DNA from: an uncultured Flavobacteriaceae bacterium
GTDB taxonomy: Bacteria > Bacteroidota > Bacteroidia > Flavobacteriales > Flavobacteriaceae
Reading direction: 5' to 3'
DNA length: 64,000 bases
Assembly: GCA_937136455.1 (NCBI GenBank)
Contig: CAKZOO010000117.1
Coordinates: 27,920-91,919 of the forward strand
Both the position numbers and the translations under genes were made by a program. Positions 34,864 through 45,004 of this stretch are shown in pieces (within the stretch, counting starts at the first letter, position 1; each line of letters begins with the position of its first letter). The notes under the pieces were generated by a model. That model had not been told where the DNA came from. It did no database searches and saw only the letters and a program-made list of their open reading frames with translations.

Positions 34864-35360
34864 ACCTGTGCTCTGTTTATACATCCAAAGTATCTACCAG
34901 GGATAAATTCGTAATTCAAATACTGAGTCATATAGTTTTCAGTGGTTCTAAAATGAAGTACACTGATGTTTTTAATTTGTTTGACAAAGTCAGCAGCACC
35001 ATCATCACCCTTTAAGCTTTTGCGAAGGATGTCGTTTTGTTCATCAGTCGAAAGATTGGAGAAGGATCCATCAAAACTCGCTTTAAAAAGTTCCAATCCT
35101 TTTTCTAAATCTTTGATTTCTTGGTCGGTATACATATCGTTGATCCAGGAGAAGACAAATTCTTCTCTAGATTCTCTAGTCGGAAAATTTAAGGGGTCTT
35201 CTGAAAGAATTTGAAGGGATACATAAATGATTAAATTTCGATCTTTCTTATTGAGACCGACTCGTGAATAAGCTAGCTCTGGAAGGGGGCTGCAATAACT
35301 CAATACGAGCACACCAGAGGTAGCCCAAGCCATAGACTTGATAGCATTTCTTCTGTTCAT
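34860..35360 (-). CDS. Gluconate 2-dehydrogenase subunit 3 family protein
   Basis: A 166-residue small subunit with a twin-arginine-like start MNRRNAIKSMAWATSG and a hydrophobic stretch ending VLVLSYC, which could also act as a lipobox. The family travels with GMC flavoproteins and helps to export and anchor the FAD subunit through the Tat path. Here its stop overlaps the GMC start by 4 bases, so the two are co-translated. No cytochrome c subunit is seen next to it, unlike the classical three-subunit enzyme. Confidence 0.85.
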   Translation of the reverse strand: MNRRNAIKSMAWATSGVLVLSYCSPLPELAYSRVGLNKKDRNLIIYVSLQILSEDPLNFPTRESREEFVFSWINDMYTDQEIKDLEKGLELFKASFDGSFSNLSTDEQNDILRKSLKGDDGAADFVKQIKNISVLHFRTTENYMTQYLNYEFIPGRYFGCINRAQV

Positions 35361-35414
35361 GTTAAAAAGAGGGTATTTAGTTAGTTAACAAGAATCTAAA
35401 GATATAAAATATAT

Positions 35415-35621
35415 TTAGTTTTTTTTGCCTTTACCCAACAGCCTTTTAAATGCCTCAATTTCACATTTATAACCATTTGGAAAAGTAGATTTAATCAGAT
35501 TAAAATAAATGATACTACTTAAGATGGTGGCACCAATCATTAGATTTCTACTCAATTCAAAAAAGTTGATGATGATGAATACATAGCTAATAGATGCGAG
35601 AATTAAAATAACGTATTTCAT
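35415..35621 (-). CDS. Small two-span membrane protein, 68 residues, unknown
   Basis: I do not recognise this protein. It has two hydrophobic stretches (YVILILASISYVFIIINFF and MIGATILSSIIYFNLI) and a basic tail ending LLGKGKKN, which suggests an N-in inner-membrane hairpin. It sits upstream of the gluconate-dehydrogenase-like pair on the same strand, with a 54-base gap. Codon use looks ordinary for the region. Confidence 0.55.
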   Translation of the reverse strand: MKYVILILASISYVFIIINFFELSRNLMIGATILSSIIYFNLIKSTFPNGYKCEIEAFKRLLGKGKKN

Positions 35622-35727
35622 GTTTAAAAATGGTTGCGACTGAAGACAATAAAGATAAAAGTAATGATTAAAATTTTGTTTCTGTTGTAGCTATATATTT
35701 ATATCTTGGTATCCAAACGAATCATTT

Positions 35728-37089
35728 ATGGATCTGATCAACCAATTGTTAGCTTCAATTTTACCCTATACCGAATGGGTTATGCTTTTTTTAGTCGTCG
35801 GAGGAGGGCTGTTTTTGAGCTTTTATTCCAAAGGAGTTCCCTTTAAATATTTTGGGCATGCCATTGCGATTACCGCTGGAAAATACGATGATGAAAAAGA
35901 CCCCGGTGAAGTCAGTCATTTTAAAGCTTTATCATCGGCAGTAGCTGCTACAGTTGGTATGGGAAATATTGCTGGAGTCGCCATCGCTATTTATCAGGGC
36001 GGCCCAGGAGTAGTTTTTTGGATCTGGATGACAGCTTTAATCGGCATGGCCATCAAATACTATTCCTGTAGTTTGTCAATAATGTTTAGAGGGACCGATA
36101 GTTCTGGAGCCATTCAAGGTGGCCCTATGTATTATATTGTAGAAGGCTTGGGTAAGAAAGCCAAACCTCTGGCAATATTCTTTGCTATCGCTGGTCTTTT
36201 TGGAGCACTTCCAGCCTTTACGACCAATCAGTTCACCCAAACCCTGATGGATGTAATCGTTCCTGGGGAGTCTATTTTTGAAGCCTCTGAATTGGTTTGG
36301 AAAACCATCATCGGTCTTGTATTATCTGTTGTTACTTCAGTTGTCATCTTTGGGGGCTTAAAGAAGATTTCCAATGTTGCTTCTACCATGGTGCCCTTTA
36401 TGGTGGTCTTGTATTTAGTGTCGGTGCTAATGATTATGCTCTTTAATCTTTCAAGTGTTCCACAAGCTTTTGCGCTTATTTTCGAAGAGGCCTTTAATTT
36501 TGAAACGGCCGTTACTGGAGGTTTTTGGGGATTGGTGATCATCGGAATTCGAAGAGCGGTCTTTTCAAACGAAGCAGGAGTTGGATTGGCCCCCATGTTT
36601 CACGGACAGTCAAAAACCAAAGAGCCAGTACAAGAAGGATTGGTGGCCATGTTGGGTCCCTTTATAGATACTATAGTAGTATGTTCGCTTACCGCTTTGA
36701 CCATCATTGTTTCTGGAGCTTATTTAGAAGCCCAAGACAACGGAATTATCATGACACTCATCGCCTTTAAAAAATCGCTCTTTGGAGTAGGAGATGTGCT
36801 ACTGATGATCATCGTATCAGCTTTTGCACTTTCTTCACTTTTTACCTATGCCTATTATGGTACTAAATGCCTCAACTTTTTAATTGGAACAAAGAAAGGA
36901 CGCTATTACAATTTTATTTATGTCTTTAGTATTACCTTTGCTGCAGTAGCTTCCGTTGATTTGGTGATTAATTTAATCGACCTTTCATTTGCGCTGATGG
37001 TCATTCCCAATATGATCGCCCTATTTATATTAGCTCCAAAGGTCAACCAAGCTGCAAAGACCTATTTCAACAATAGAAAAAACATATGA
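35728..37089 (+). CDS. Alanine or glycine:cation (Na+) symporter, AGCS family
   Basis: A 453-residue inner-membrane carrier with about ten to eleven hydrophobic spans. The AGCS blocks are clear: AVAATVGMGNIAGVAIAIYQGGPG (read as VGMGNIAGVA and QGGPG), IQGGPMYYI, and RRAVFSNEAGVGLAPM near residue 275. It takes up small amino acids with sodium, as expected in a marine organism. The stop overlaps the era start by 4 bases, so the two genes share a transcript, although their functions are unrelated. Confidence 0.93.
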   Translation: MDLINQLLASILPYTEWVMLFLVVGGGLFLSFYSKGVPFKYFGHAIAITAGKYDDEKDPGEVSHFKALSSAVAATVGMGNIAGVAIAIYQGGPGVVFWIWMTALIGMAIKYYSCSLSIMFRGTDSSGAIQGGPMYYIVEGLGKKAKPLAIFFAIAGLFGALPAFTTNQFTQTLMDVIVPGESIFEASELVWKTIIGLVLSVVTSVVIFGGLKKISNVASTMVPFMVVLYLVSVLMIMLFNLSSVPQAFALIFEEAFNFETAVTGGFWGLVIIGIRRAVFSNEAGVGLAPMFHGQSKTKEPVQEGLVAMLGPFIDTIVVCSLTALTIIVSGAYLEAQDNGIIMTLIAFKKSLFGVGDVLLMIIVSAFALSSLFTYAYYGTKCLNFLIGTKKGRYYNFIYVFSITFAAVASVDLVINLIDLSFALMVIPNMIALFILAPKVNQAAKTYFNNRKNI

Positions 37090-37970
37090 GTACACATAAG
37101 TCTGGTTACGTCAATATTGTAGGGAATCCCAATGTGGGGAAGTCAACGCTCATGAATGCTTTTATGGGGGAGAAATTCTCTATCATTACCAATAAAGCAC
37201 AAACGACTAGACATCGAATTCTAGGTATTCTTAGTGGAGAGGATTATCAGATGATTCTCTCGGACACTCCTGGAATTATCAAACCTGCTTACGAGTTACA
37301 ATCAGCCATGATGGATTTTGTAAAATCCTCTTTTGAAGATGCAGATGTTCTCATTTATATGGTGGAGTTAGGTGAAAAGGCTTTAAAAGATGAGCAGTTT
37401 TTTAAGAAAATTCAAAATGCCAAGATACCTGTGCTCTTATTGCTTAACAAGATCGATAAGGCAGAACAAGATTTTCTTGAAGAACAGGTGAATTATTGGC
37501 AAGAGCAATTGCCCAATGCAGAAATTCATCCAATTTCTGCCCTTGAAAAGTTCAATATTGAAGGGGTATTTGAGCGTATCAAAGAATTACTTCCAGAAGG
37601 ACCAGCTTATTATCCAAAGGATCAGATGACCGATAAGCCAGAGCGCTTTTTTGTCAATGAGAGTATTCGTGAAAAAATCCTCAAACACTATAAAAAAGAA
37701 ATTCCCTATGCTGTTGAAATTGAAACAGAGGAATTTGCAGAAACGGATCAAATTATCCGTATTCGGTCGGTAATTATGGTTGAACGCGATACCCAAAAAG
37801 GGATTATCATCGGTCATAAAGGGACGGCTCTAAAAAGAGTAGGAATGGAAGCTCGTAAAGACCTTGAAAAATTCTTCGGCAAAAAAATTCACTTAGCACT
37901 CTATGTCAAAGTCAATAAGAATTGGCGTTCGAACAACAGAGAGTTAAAACGTTTTGGCTATTCTGAATAA
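37086..37970 (+). CDS. era: GTPase Era
   Basis: A 294-residue GTPase needed for 16S rRNA 3'-end maturation and 30S assembly. The G motifs are GNPNVGKST (G1), DTPG (G3) and NKID (G4). The C-terminal KH domain has the GIIIGHKGTALKRVG loop. The length is standard. It overlaps the symporter by 4 bases and ends 5 bases from the der stop on the other strand, so two ribosome-assembly GTPases face each other. Confidence 0.97.
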   Translation: MSTHKSGYVNIVGNPNVGKSTLMNAFMGEKFSIITNKAQTTRHRILGILSGEDYQMILSDTPGIIKPAYELQSAMMDFVKSSFEDADVLIYMVELGEKALKDEQFFKKIQNAKIPVLLLLNKIDKAEQDFLEEQVNYWQEQLPNAEIHPISALEKFNIEGVFERIKELLPEGPAYYPKDQMTDKPERFFVNESIREKILKHYKKEIPYAVEIETEEFAETDQIIRIRSVIMVERDTQKGIIIGHKGTALKRVGMEARKDLEKFFGKKIHLALYVKVNKNWRSNNRELKRFGYSE

Positions 37971-37975
37971 CCTTC

Positions 37976-39283
37976 TTACTTCTTACGCATAAAGATACTG
38001 ATGGGAACTCCACTAAAGTCGAAGTGTTCTCTGAGTTGATTTTCTAAAAATCGCTTGTAGGGATCCTTGACGTATTGAGGAAGGTTGCAAAAGAATGCAA
38101 ACTGGGGATAAGGTGTCGGTAATTGCGTACAAAACTTAATCTTGATGTACTTACCCTTAAGAGCTGGAGGCGGTGTGTTTTCAATAATTGGAAGCATCAC
38201 ATCGTTAAGCTCTCTAGTCTTAATTTTTCTAGAGCGGTTTTGATATACTTCTACCGCAGTTTCAATTGCCTTAAAAATACGCTGTTTGTTCAATACTGAT
38301 ATAAAGACAATCGGCACATCTGTAAAAGGAGCTGTAATTTGATGAATTTGATCGGTAAAGGCCTTGGTCGTCATCGTGTCTTTTTCCACTAAATCCCATT
38401 TATTGACCAGGATTACAATTCCTTTATTGTTTCTATGAGCTAACCAAAAGATATTTTGAACCTGTCCGTCAAATCCACGAGTGGCATCGAGTACTAAAAG
38501 AATGACATCAGAATGTTCAATGGCTCGTACCGAGCGCATTACTGAATAAAATTCCAAGTCTTCCTTTACTTTTGATTTTCTACGAATACCAGCGGTATCT
38601 ACAAGATTGAACTCAAATCCAAAACGGTTGTATTTGGTGTCGATACTATCTCTGGTTGTTCCTGCAATATCGGTTACGATATAACGCTCTTCACCGATAA
38701 GGGCATTGATCAATGATGATTTTCCAGCATTAGGTCTTCCAACTACGGCAAATCGAGGTAATTCATCTTCTTCATCGCGTTCGTTAATTGGAGGGAGTGC
38801 TTCGACTACTGCATCCAGTAATTCTCCAGTTCCACTTCCGCTAATACTAGCGATAGGGTAAAAATCACCGAGTGCTAAATTGTAAAACTCATAGGTGTCA
38901 TCCATGCGCTTGGAAGAGTCCACTTTGTTGACACAGAGTAAAACAGGCTTTTTAACGCGTCTTAGAATCTTTGCAACATCTTCATCCATTCCAGTGATTC
39001 CCGATTCAACGTCCACCACAAAAATAATGACATCAGCTTCATCGATAGCAAGTTCTACCTGCTTGTCGATTTCTTTTTCAAAAACATCGTCAGATCCAAG
39101 GACATAGCCCCCGGTATCAATAACAGAGAAGACTCTACCGTTCCATTCACTCTTTCCGTAATGCCTGTCACGAGTTACTCCACTGACGGCATCGACAATA
39201 GCCTCCCTCTTTTGAATCAAACGATTAAAAAGGGTGGATTTTCCAACATTTGGTCTTCCGACGATAGCGACAATTGCACTCAT
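37976..39283 (-). CDS. der: GTPase Der (EngA)
   Basis: A 435-residue double GTPase for 50S ribosome assembly. There are two G domains in tandem: [12 protein letters not shown] with DTGG and NKVD, then [12 protein letters not shown] with DTAG and NKWD. A KH-like C-terminal domain ends SIFMRKK. All switch motifs look intact. It is convergent with era. Confidence 0.97.
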   Translation of the reverse strand: MSAIVAIVGRPNVGKSTLFNRLIQKREAIVDAVSGVTRDRHYGKSEWNGRVFSVIDTGGYVLGSDDVFEKEIDKQVELAIDEADVIIFVVDVESGITGMDEDVAKILRRVKKPVLLCVNKVDSSKRMDDTYEFYNLALGDFYPIASISGSGTGELLDAVVEALPPINERDEEDELPRFAVVGRPNAGKSSLINALIGEERYIVTDIAGTTRDSIDTKYNRFGFEFNLVDTAGIRRKSKVKEDLEFYSVMRSVRAIEHSDVILLVLDATRGFDGQVQNIFWLAHRNNKGIVILVNKWDLVEKDTMTTKAFTDQIHQITAPFTDVPIVFISVLNKQRIFKAIETAVEVYQNRSRKIKTRELNDVMLPIIENTPPPALKGKYIKIKFCTQLPTPYPQFAFFCNLPQYVKDPYKRFLENQLREHFDFSGVPISIFMRKK

Positions 39284-39299
39284 AACTTATTCTTTGCTG

Positions 39300-39307
39300 C
39301 AAAAGTA
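39300..39307 (-). promoter_or_regulatory. Predicted -7 element (TACTTTTG) of der
   Basis: A TAnnTTTG match on the minus strand, 16 bases before the der ATG. A TTTTG element 14 bases further upstream is closer than usual, so the -33 part is uncertain. Confidence 0.4.
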
Positions 39308-39383
39308 ATACTTATAATTCACAAAAGTTAAAAAGAGGACACAAACCCTATAAATTGTATATTGCAAACCCAAACTTGAACCT

Positions 39384-40931
39384 ATGAATAAATCGTATAT
39401 TTTTCTCTTTGTCGGAATCTTTATCCTTGGATCTTGTAAGCAACAATCTTCTTCTACAGCAGATGTAACTGCTGAGGCACTTTCAGATTATCAAGAAGCA
39501 TTTAGACCTCAATATCACTTTACACCAGTTTCAAAATGGATGAATGACCCCAATGGTTTAGTGTATGAAAATGGAATTTATCATTTGTTTTACCAGTATT
39601 ATCCAGATGCTATTGTGTGGGGACCGATGCATTGGGGGCATGCCACTTCCAAAGATTTAGTGCATTGGGAGCATCAACCCATCGCCTTGTTTCCAGATGA
39701 ATTAGGGTATATCTTTTCTGGATCTGCTATTGTCGATAGCAAAAACACTTCTGGCTTAGGGACAGCTGAAAATCCTCCCTTAATCGCAATTTACACCTAT
39801 CACGACCCCAAAGGTGAAAAGCAGGGAAGAAATGACTTTCAATATCAAGGGCTTGCTTATAGCTTAGATCATGGAGTTAGTTGGGAGAAATACGAGAACA
39901 ATCCAATTATTCCCAATGAAAATTCTATTAGAGATTTTAGAGATCCCAAAGTGTTTTGGAATGAGCAATTAAATGCTTGGACCGTGGTGCTTGTAGCAGG
40001 GGATCATATGCAACTTTGGAAATCTTCAAATTTATTAGACTGGGAATATATGAGTGATTTTGGGAAGGATGTTGGAGCTCACGGCGGTGTTTGGGAATGT
40101 CCGGATTTATTTGAACTCAAAGTTGAAGGAAGCGATCAAAGCAAATGGGTCTTATTGATCAGTATCAATCCAGGAGCTCCAAATGGAGGAAGTGGAACAC
40201 AGTACTTTATTGGTGATTTTGATGGAACCACCTTTAATTCAGATCAAAAAGAATCCAAATGGATTGATTTAGGAACTGACAATTATGCTGGGGTAACCTA
40301 TAATGGATTAAGTGATGACAAGCGACTATTTATAGGGTGGATGAGTAATTGGTCCTATGCACAAGAGACTCCAACCAAAAAGTGGAGGTCTGCGATGACA
40401 CTTCCAAGACAGCTCCGTTTAAAAAGGGTCGAAGAGGAACTGATCTTGACTTCCTATCCTGTTGAATCTATTAGTTCAATCGTATTATCATCTGATTCAA
40501 GCTCATTTGATATGATATCAAATTCCTCAAAAGAGTTTAAACAAGAAAAGTTGTCGACTTCTAAAATACAATTCAGTCTAAAAGGATCGGTAGAACTCAA
40601 ACTAAAGAATGAGCAGCAGGAAGAATTGGTTGTCTCTATTTCAGATTCAGGCTCTATAGTGATCGATCGATCTATATCAGGACTCGTTGACTTTTCAGAG
40701 AACTTCTTTGCTGAAATCAAAGCTGATTTTATCCCCAAAGAAATAAATGAAATAGAACTCTATGTGGATGCTTCTTCAGTGGAATTGTTTGTCAATAAAG
40801 GTGAGCGCGTGATGACAGCTCGAATGTTTAATCAATCTAATTACGAAACGATTGAAGTGTTGAATACTTCCGATTCTACGATTGAAGTGAGGGACTTTTC
40901 AGTAAGTCCAATAAAAAGAATTTGGGACTAA
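39384..40931 (+). CDS. GH32 fructan hydrolase lipoprotein (levanase/invertase type)
   Basis: A 515-residue glycoside hydrolase family 32 enzyme with a lipoprotein signal (FIFILGSC-like GIFILGSC, Cys18). The three catalytic blocks are present: SKWMNDPNGL (nucleophile Asp), FRDPKVFW (transition-state Asp) and WECPDLFEL (acid/base Glu). A C-terminal beta-sandwich follows (SSVELFVNKGERVMTAR). It should cleave beta-fructosidic links in sucrose, levan or inulin at the cell envelope. It stands alone, with no fructose transporter, kinase or SusCD beside it. It overlaps the merR stop by 4 bases on the opposite strand. Confidence 0.94.
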   Translation: MNKSYIFLFVGIFILGSCKQQSSSTADVTAEALSDYQEAFRPQYHFTPVSKWMNDPNGLVYENGIYHLFYQYYPDAIVWGPMHWGHATSKDLVHWEHQPIALFPDELGYIFSGSAIVDSKNTSGLGTAENPPLIAIYTYHDPKGEKQGRNDFQYQGLAYSLDHGVSWEKYENNPIIPNENSIRDFRDPKVFWNEQLNAWTVVLVAGDHMQLWKSSNLLDWEYMSDFGKDVGAHGGVWECPDLFELKVEGSDQSKWVLLISINPGAPNGGSGTQYFIGDFDGTTFNSDQKESKWIDLGTDNYAGVTYNGLSDDKRLFIGWMSNWSYAQETPTKKWRSAMTLPRQLRLKRVEEELILTSYPVESISSIVLSSDSSSFDMISNSSKEFKQEKLSTSKIQFSLKGSVELKLKNEQQEELVVSISDSGSIVIDRSISGLVDFSENFFAEIKADFIPKEINEIELYVDASSVELFVNKGERVMTARMFNQSNYETIEVLNTSDSTIEVRDFSVSPIKRIWD

Positions 40932-41254
40932 AGCTGATTTTTAATCTTTAACAACTCCTCTTTGACGTGTTCTAACTTTTGGATAATGTCCAAGGTAGAG
41001 AGTTGATTCGAATGCTCTAATTTGAGTTGTTTTTTGGCTCCATCTAAAGTAAATCCGCGCTCTTTGACAAGGTGATAGATTCGCTTGAGATTTTCGATGT
41101 CTTTAGGAGTAAATTTTCGATTGCCCTTCGCGTTTTTTTTAGGCTTTAGGATTTCAAAATTTTGTTCCCAAAATCGAATCGTAGAGGTATTGACATCAAA
41201 GGCTTTGGCCACTTCTCCAATACTGTAATATCGTTTTTCAGGAAGTTCTTGCAT
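40928..41254 (-). CDS. MerR-family transcriptional regulator
   Basis: I start at the ATG at 41254 (MQELPEKRYYSIGEVA), whose A is shared with the peptidase stop (TAATG). The 108 residues are a MerR-type winged helix-turn-helix (YSIGEVAKAFDVNTSTIRFWEQ) followed by a short coiled-coil (IQKLEHVKEELLKIKNQ). No effector domain or Cys ligands are present, so a small-molecule signal is not evident. Such short MerR proteins are common beside M23 peptidases in Flavobacteriia. The targets are unknown. Confidence 0.88.
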   Translation of the reverse strand: MQELPEKRYYSIGEVAKAFDVNTSTIRFWEQNFEILKPKKNAKGNRKFTPKDIENLKRIYHLVKERGFTLDGAKKQLKLEHSNQLSTLDIIQKLEHVKEELLKIKNQL

Positions 41255-42231
41255 TAGTCGAGTGATTGGTTTTCTTGACTCGCGTTGCGTAATAAGATTT
41301 GGAATTCCTCCGGAGAAAGATTTCCGTAATAGAAATTGATGGGATTGATTCTCTTGCGATCCTTCCACACTTCATAATGCAGGTGAGGCGCTTGAGATCT
41401 TCCTGTAGATCCAACAAATCCAATAATATCTCCGCGTTTTACCGTTTGACCTCTGCGAACATTGTATTCAGTCATATGGGCATAGATGGTAATGTAACCA
41501 AAACCGTGATCAATTCGAACGTGTTTTCCAAAACCAGAGGCTCTGTTATCAGCTCTGATGATCTTTCCGTTTCCAGTAGCGTAAATGGGAGTTCCTTTGG
41601 GTGCTGAGAAATCCATTCCCCAGTGGCGTTTTCTCACCTTGGTAAAAGGATCAGATCTCCATCCATAACCAGAAGCCATTCGTTTCAAACTCTCGTTGGC
41701 TACAGGTTGAATCGCTGGGATGGCAGCGAGTAATTCTTCTCTGTCAGCAGCCATTTTAGCAATCTCGTCCAAGGATTTGGATTGAACGACCAATTGTTTC
41801 TGAATAATATCCATATGCTTGGTCGTATTGATGATCAGATCAGAATTTTGATATCCCTCCAAACTTTGATAGCGATTGAGCCCCCCAAAACCAGCTCGTC
41901 TTTGTTCTTCGGGAATTGGATTGGCTTCAAAATACACTCTGTATATGCTGTTGTCCCGGTCTTCAATATTGGCTAAAACCTTTTCAATCTGCTGCATTTT
42001 TTTGTTGAGCAGCTCGTATTGAAGTCTAAAATTCTTTACCTCACGTTCGAGTGAAAGCTCTTTTGGAGTATTGATAATAGAGGTGTTGAGTAAGAAGATA
42101 AGTCCTATAAAACCTACTAAGATACTCGATAGTACAAACAAAAAGATACGTCCAAACTTCTTCGAAGCTTTCTCTTCTATTTTCTTATAAGACAGGGTCT
42201 CAGCGTCGTAATAATATTTTACCTTAGACAT
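41254..42231 (-). CDS. M23-family metallopeptidase, membrane-anchored
   Basis: A 325-residue LytM-type peptidase. A transmembrane helix lies near residues 30-50 (FGRIFLFVLSSILVGFIGL). A coiled-coil stretch (EREVKNFRLQYELLNKK) follows, and then the LytM domain with zinc ligands in KRHWGMDFSAPKG (His, Asp) and APHLHYEV (His), plus YITIYAHM. It probably acts on, or activates others at, the peptidoglycan during growth and division. It is translationally coupled to merR downstream and divergent from alaS. Confidence 0.93.
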   Translation of the reverse strand: MSKVKYYYDAETLSYKKIEEKASKKFGRIFLFVLSSILVGFIGLIFLLNTSIINTPKELSLEREVKNFRLQYELLNKKMQQIEKVLANIEDRDNSIYRVYFEANPIPEEQRRAGFGGLNRYQSLEGYQNSDLIINTTKHMDIIQKQLVVQSKSLDEIAKMAADREELLAAIPAIQPVANESLKRMASGYGWRSDPFTKVRKRHWGMDFSAPKGTPIYATGNGKIIRADNRASGFGKHVRIDHGFGYITIYAHMTEYNVRRGQTVKRGDIIGFVGSTGRSQAPHLHYEVWKDRKRINPINFYYGNLSPEEFQILLRNASQENQSLD

Positions 42232-42246
42232 CTCTAGAAATTGTAC

Positions 42247-42254
42247 TATTTTTG
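42247..42254 (+). promoter_or_regulatory. Predicted -7 element (TATTTTTG) of alaS
   Basis: A TAnnTTTG match 87 bases upstream of the alaS ATG. It lies back-to-back with the minus-strand element at 42273-42280, so the two transcripts overlap at their 5' ends. Confidence 0.4.
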
Positions 42255-42272
42255 TGCTCGATTGTTAGAGTA

Positions 42273-42300
42273 CAAATATAGTAGTTTTAACATGATCCAA
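42273..42300 (-). promoter_or_regulatory. Predicted promoter of the M23 peptidase-merR operon
   Basis: On the minus strand TTGG (42300-42297) and TATATTTG (42280-42273, an exact TAnnTTTG) are 16 bases apart. Transcription would begin near 42267 and leave a 36-base leader before the ATG at 42231. Confidence 0.5.
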
Positions 42301-42340
42301 GATATTAAAAACATTGCATAAAACAGTCCTTTGTTTATAA

Positions 42341-45001
42341 ATGGCTGATAAATACATAGAATTGATGAAGTCTCAAGAGGTAAGAAAACAATTTTTAAAC
42401 TTTTTTAAAGAGCGCGAACACAAGATTGTTCCCTCTGCACCTATGGTTTTAAAAGACGATCCTACATTGATGTTTACCAATGCGGGAATGAATCAGTTTA
42501 AAGCCTATTTTTTAGGGACTTCACATCCGAGTTCACAGCGTGTGGTCGACACTCAAAAGTGTTTGAGAGTTAGTGGAAAGCACAATGATTTGGAAGAGGT
42601 AGGTAAAGATACCTATCACCATACCATGTTTGAAATGTTGGGGAACTGGAGTTTTGGAATTGACCAAGCAGGAGGAAATGGCTATTTCAAAAAAGAAGCT
42701 ATTGAATGGGCTTGGGAATTCTTAACGGATGTTTGTGGAATAGACAAAGACAGCATGTATGTGACTGTTTTTGAAGGTTCAAACGACCAGGATGCTTTAG
42801 AAGAAGATCAGGAAGCTAAAAAATTGTGGAGTGCTTTGGTTCCAGATTCTCAAATTCTTTACGGTAATAAAAAAGACAATTTCTGGGAAATGGGAGATCA
42901 AGGTCCCTGTGGTCCTTGTTCTGAAATACACGTAGATATTCGTTCTGCTGAGGAAAAAGCGAAAGTTCCAGGAGCAGAACTCGTCAATAAGGATCATCCT
43001 CAGGTGATTGAAATTTGGAACCTGGTATTTATTCAGTTCAACAGAAAGGCAGATGGACGTCTGGAAAAATTACCAGCGGTTCACGTCGATACAGGAATGG
43101 GATTTGAAAGACTTTGTATGGTCTTACAAGCTGTTCAATCCAACTACGATACCGATGTATTCAAACCACTGATTGCTGAAATAGAAAAAATCACCGCTAC
43201 GACCTATGGGTCTAAAGAGGAAACAGATATTGCGATTCGCGTTGTAGCCGATCATATTAGAGCTATTGCATTTTCAATTGCCGATGGACAGTTGCCTTCC
43301 AATACAGGAGCTGGTTATGTGATTCGAAGAATTCTAAGGCGTGCGGTGCGCTATGGATTTACCTTTTTAGGGTCCAAAGAGCCCTTCATGTATCAATTGG
43401 TGAAGGTGATGGTAGGACAGATGGGTGATGCATTTCCAGAATTAAAAAACCAGGCTCAATTAATTGAAAATGTGATCAAAGAGGAGGAGCAATCCTTTTT
43501 AAATACCCTCGATCAAGGGTTGGGATTATTGGATCGTTTGATGCGTGAATCAAAAGACAATACCCTTTCTGGAGAAAAGGCATTCGAACTCTATGATACC
43601 TTTGGGTTTCCAATTGATTTGACCGCTTTAATTTTATCTGAAAATAAAATGGAGCTCGATCAAGAAGGGTTTGATGTGGCGATGAAAGCTCAAAAAGATC
43701 GTTCTCGAAAAGCATCTGAGGTTTCAAAAGAAGATTGGACGGTGCTTTTCGAAGATAAAGACCAAGAGTTTGTAGGCTACGATTATCTAGAAGCTGATGT
43801 AAAAATTGCTAAATACCGCAAAGTAAGCTCTAAGAAAGATGGGGATTTATACCAATTGGTATTTAATATGACTCCATTCTATGCTGAAGGTGGTGGACAG
43901 GTTGGAGATAAAGGTGTTTTAGAAAGTGAAACAGGAGAAGTTATCATGATTCTAGACACCAAGAGAGAGAACGATGAAATTGTACACTTTACCAAAAAAC
44001 TTCCAGAATATTTAGACAGCAGTTTTAATGCAGTGGTCGATGAGGTGGCTCGTATGCAAACTGCTAAAAACCACACCGCGACTCACTTGTTGCACCAAGC
44101 TTTGAGAACCGTATTAGGTACTCATGTAGAGCAAAAGGGATCTGCAGTGCAATCCAAAAACCTTCGTTTTGATTTCTCGCATTTCTCTAAGGTGACCGAT
44201 GAGCAATTAGCAGCGGTTGAAGCCTTGGTAAATGAAAAAATAAAAGAAGCGATCGCGCTGGATGAGGGTAGAAATATTCCACTAGCAGAAGCTAAAAAAC
44301 AGGGAGCGATGGCGCTCTTTGGAGAAAAATACGGTGATGCTGTAAGAACTATTCGATTTGGAAGCTCTATAGAACTCTGTGGAGGTACCCATGTTCAAAA
44401 TACTTCAGAGCTTTGGAGCTTTAAAATAAGTTCAGAATCTGCAGTAGCAGCAGGGATAAGACGTATCGAAGCCATTACTGGTGATGCTGTAAGAACATAC
44501 TTCAATGAGAGTTTACGTGAATTAGAGGCGGTTAAAGAGCAATTGGGAAATCAAAAGAATGTTGTAACATCGGTTGAACAACTCATTTCTGAAAACCAAG
44601 AACTCAAAAAACAAATAGAAAGCTTTAAAAAAGAAAAGGCACTAACTGTTGCTTCTGATTTAGAAACTGCATTTGAGTCTATCAATGGAGTTCAATTCTT
44701 AGCTCAAGAATTAGAATTGGACGCTGCTGCGATTAAAGATCTGTCCTTTAAATTAGCTGCTGATAAGAAGGATGCTTTCATTCTTTTTGGAGCTAACAAC
44801 GATGGTAAAGCATTGTTGAGTTGTTACATCTCCAAAGAATTAGTTGAAGCGAAAGGACTCAATGCAGGGACCATTGTTAGAGAACTCGGAAAATTCATCC
44901 AAGGTGGAGGAGGAGGACAAGCCTTTTTTGCAACTGCAGGGGGTAAAAATCCTCAGGGAATTGCAAAGGCTTTAGAAGAAGCAGTGAAATTCATAGGTTA
45001 A
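42341..45001 (+). CDS. alaS: Alanyl-tRNA synthetase
   Basis: An 886-residue class II synthetase that charges tRNA-Ala and edits mischarged Ser/Gly. The catalytic core has [11 protein letters not shown]. The editing-domain metal motif [11 protein letters not shown] and the second metal site CGGTHVQNT are intact. The C-terminal C-Ala domain ends [19 protein letters not shown]. The length is standard. It leads a run of six closely spaced genes on the plus strand. Confidence 0.97.
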   Translation: MADKYIELMKSQEVRKQFLNFFKEREHKIVPSAPMVLKDDPTLMFTNAGMNQFKAYFLGTSHPSSQRVVDTQKCLRVSGKHNDLEEVGKDTYHHTMFEMLGNWSFGIDQAGGNGYFKKEAIEWAWEFLTDVCGIDKDSMYVTVFEGSNDQDALEEDQEAKKLWSALVPDSQILYGNKKDNFWEMGDQGPCGPCSEIHVDIRSAEEKAKVPGAELVNKDHPQVIEIWNLVFIQFNRKADGRLEKLPAVHVDTGMGFERLCMVLQAVQSNYDTDVFKPLIAEIEKITATTYGSKEETDIAIRVVADHIRAIAFSIADGQLPSNTGAGYVIRRILRRAVRYGFTFLGSKEPFMYQLVKVMVGQMGDAFPELKNQAQLIENVIKEEEQSFLNTLDQGLGLLDRLMRESKDNTLSGEKAFELYDTFGFPIDLTALILSENKMELDQEGFDVAMKAQKDRSRKASEVSKEDWTVLFEDKDQEFVGYDYLEADVKIAKYRKVSSKKDGDLYQLVFNMTPFYAEGGGQVGDKGVLESETGEVIMILDTKRENDEIVHFTKKLPEYLDSSFNAVVDEVARMQTAKNHTATHLLHQALRTVLGTHVEQKGSAVQSKNLRFDFSHFSKVTDEQLAAVEALVNEKIKEAIALDEGRNIPLAEAKKQGAMALFGEKYGDAVRTIRFGSSIELCGGTHVQNTSELWSFKISSESAVAAGIRRIEAITGDAVRTYFNESLRELEAVKEQLGNQKNVVTSVEQLISENQELKKQIESFKKEKALTVASDLETAFESINGVQFLAQELELDAAAIKDLSFKLAADKKDAFILFGANNDGKALLSCYISKELVEAKGLNAGTIVRELGKFIQGGGGGQAFFATAGGKNPQGIAKALEEAVKFIG

Positions 45002-45004
45002 CTG

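Noticed and set aside
35393..35421. A hairpin (CTAAA-ATAT ... ATAT-TTTAG) followed by eight T on the plus strand looked like a terminator.
   Set aside because: The T run is the complement of the last Lys codons of the 68-residue minus-strand protein, and no plus-strand transcript ends there.
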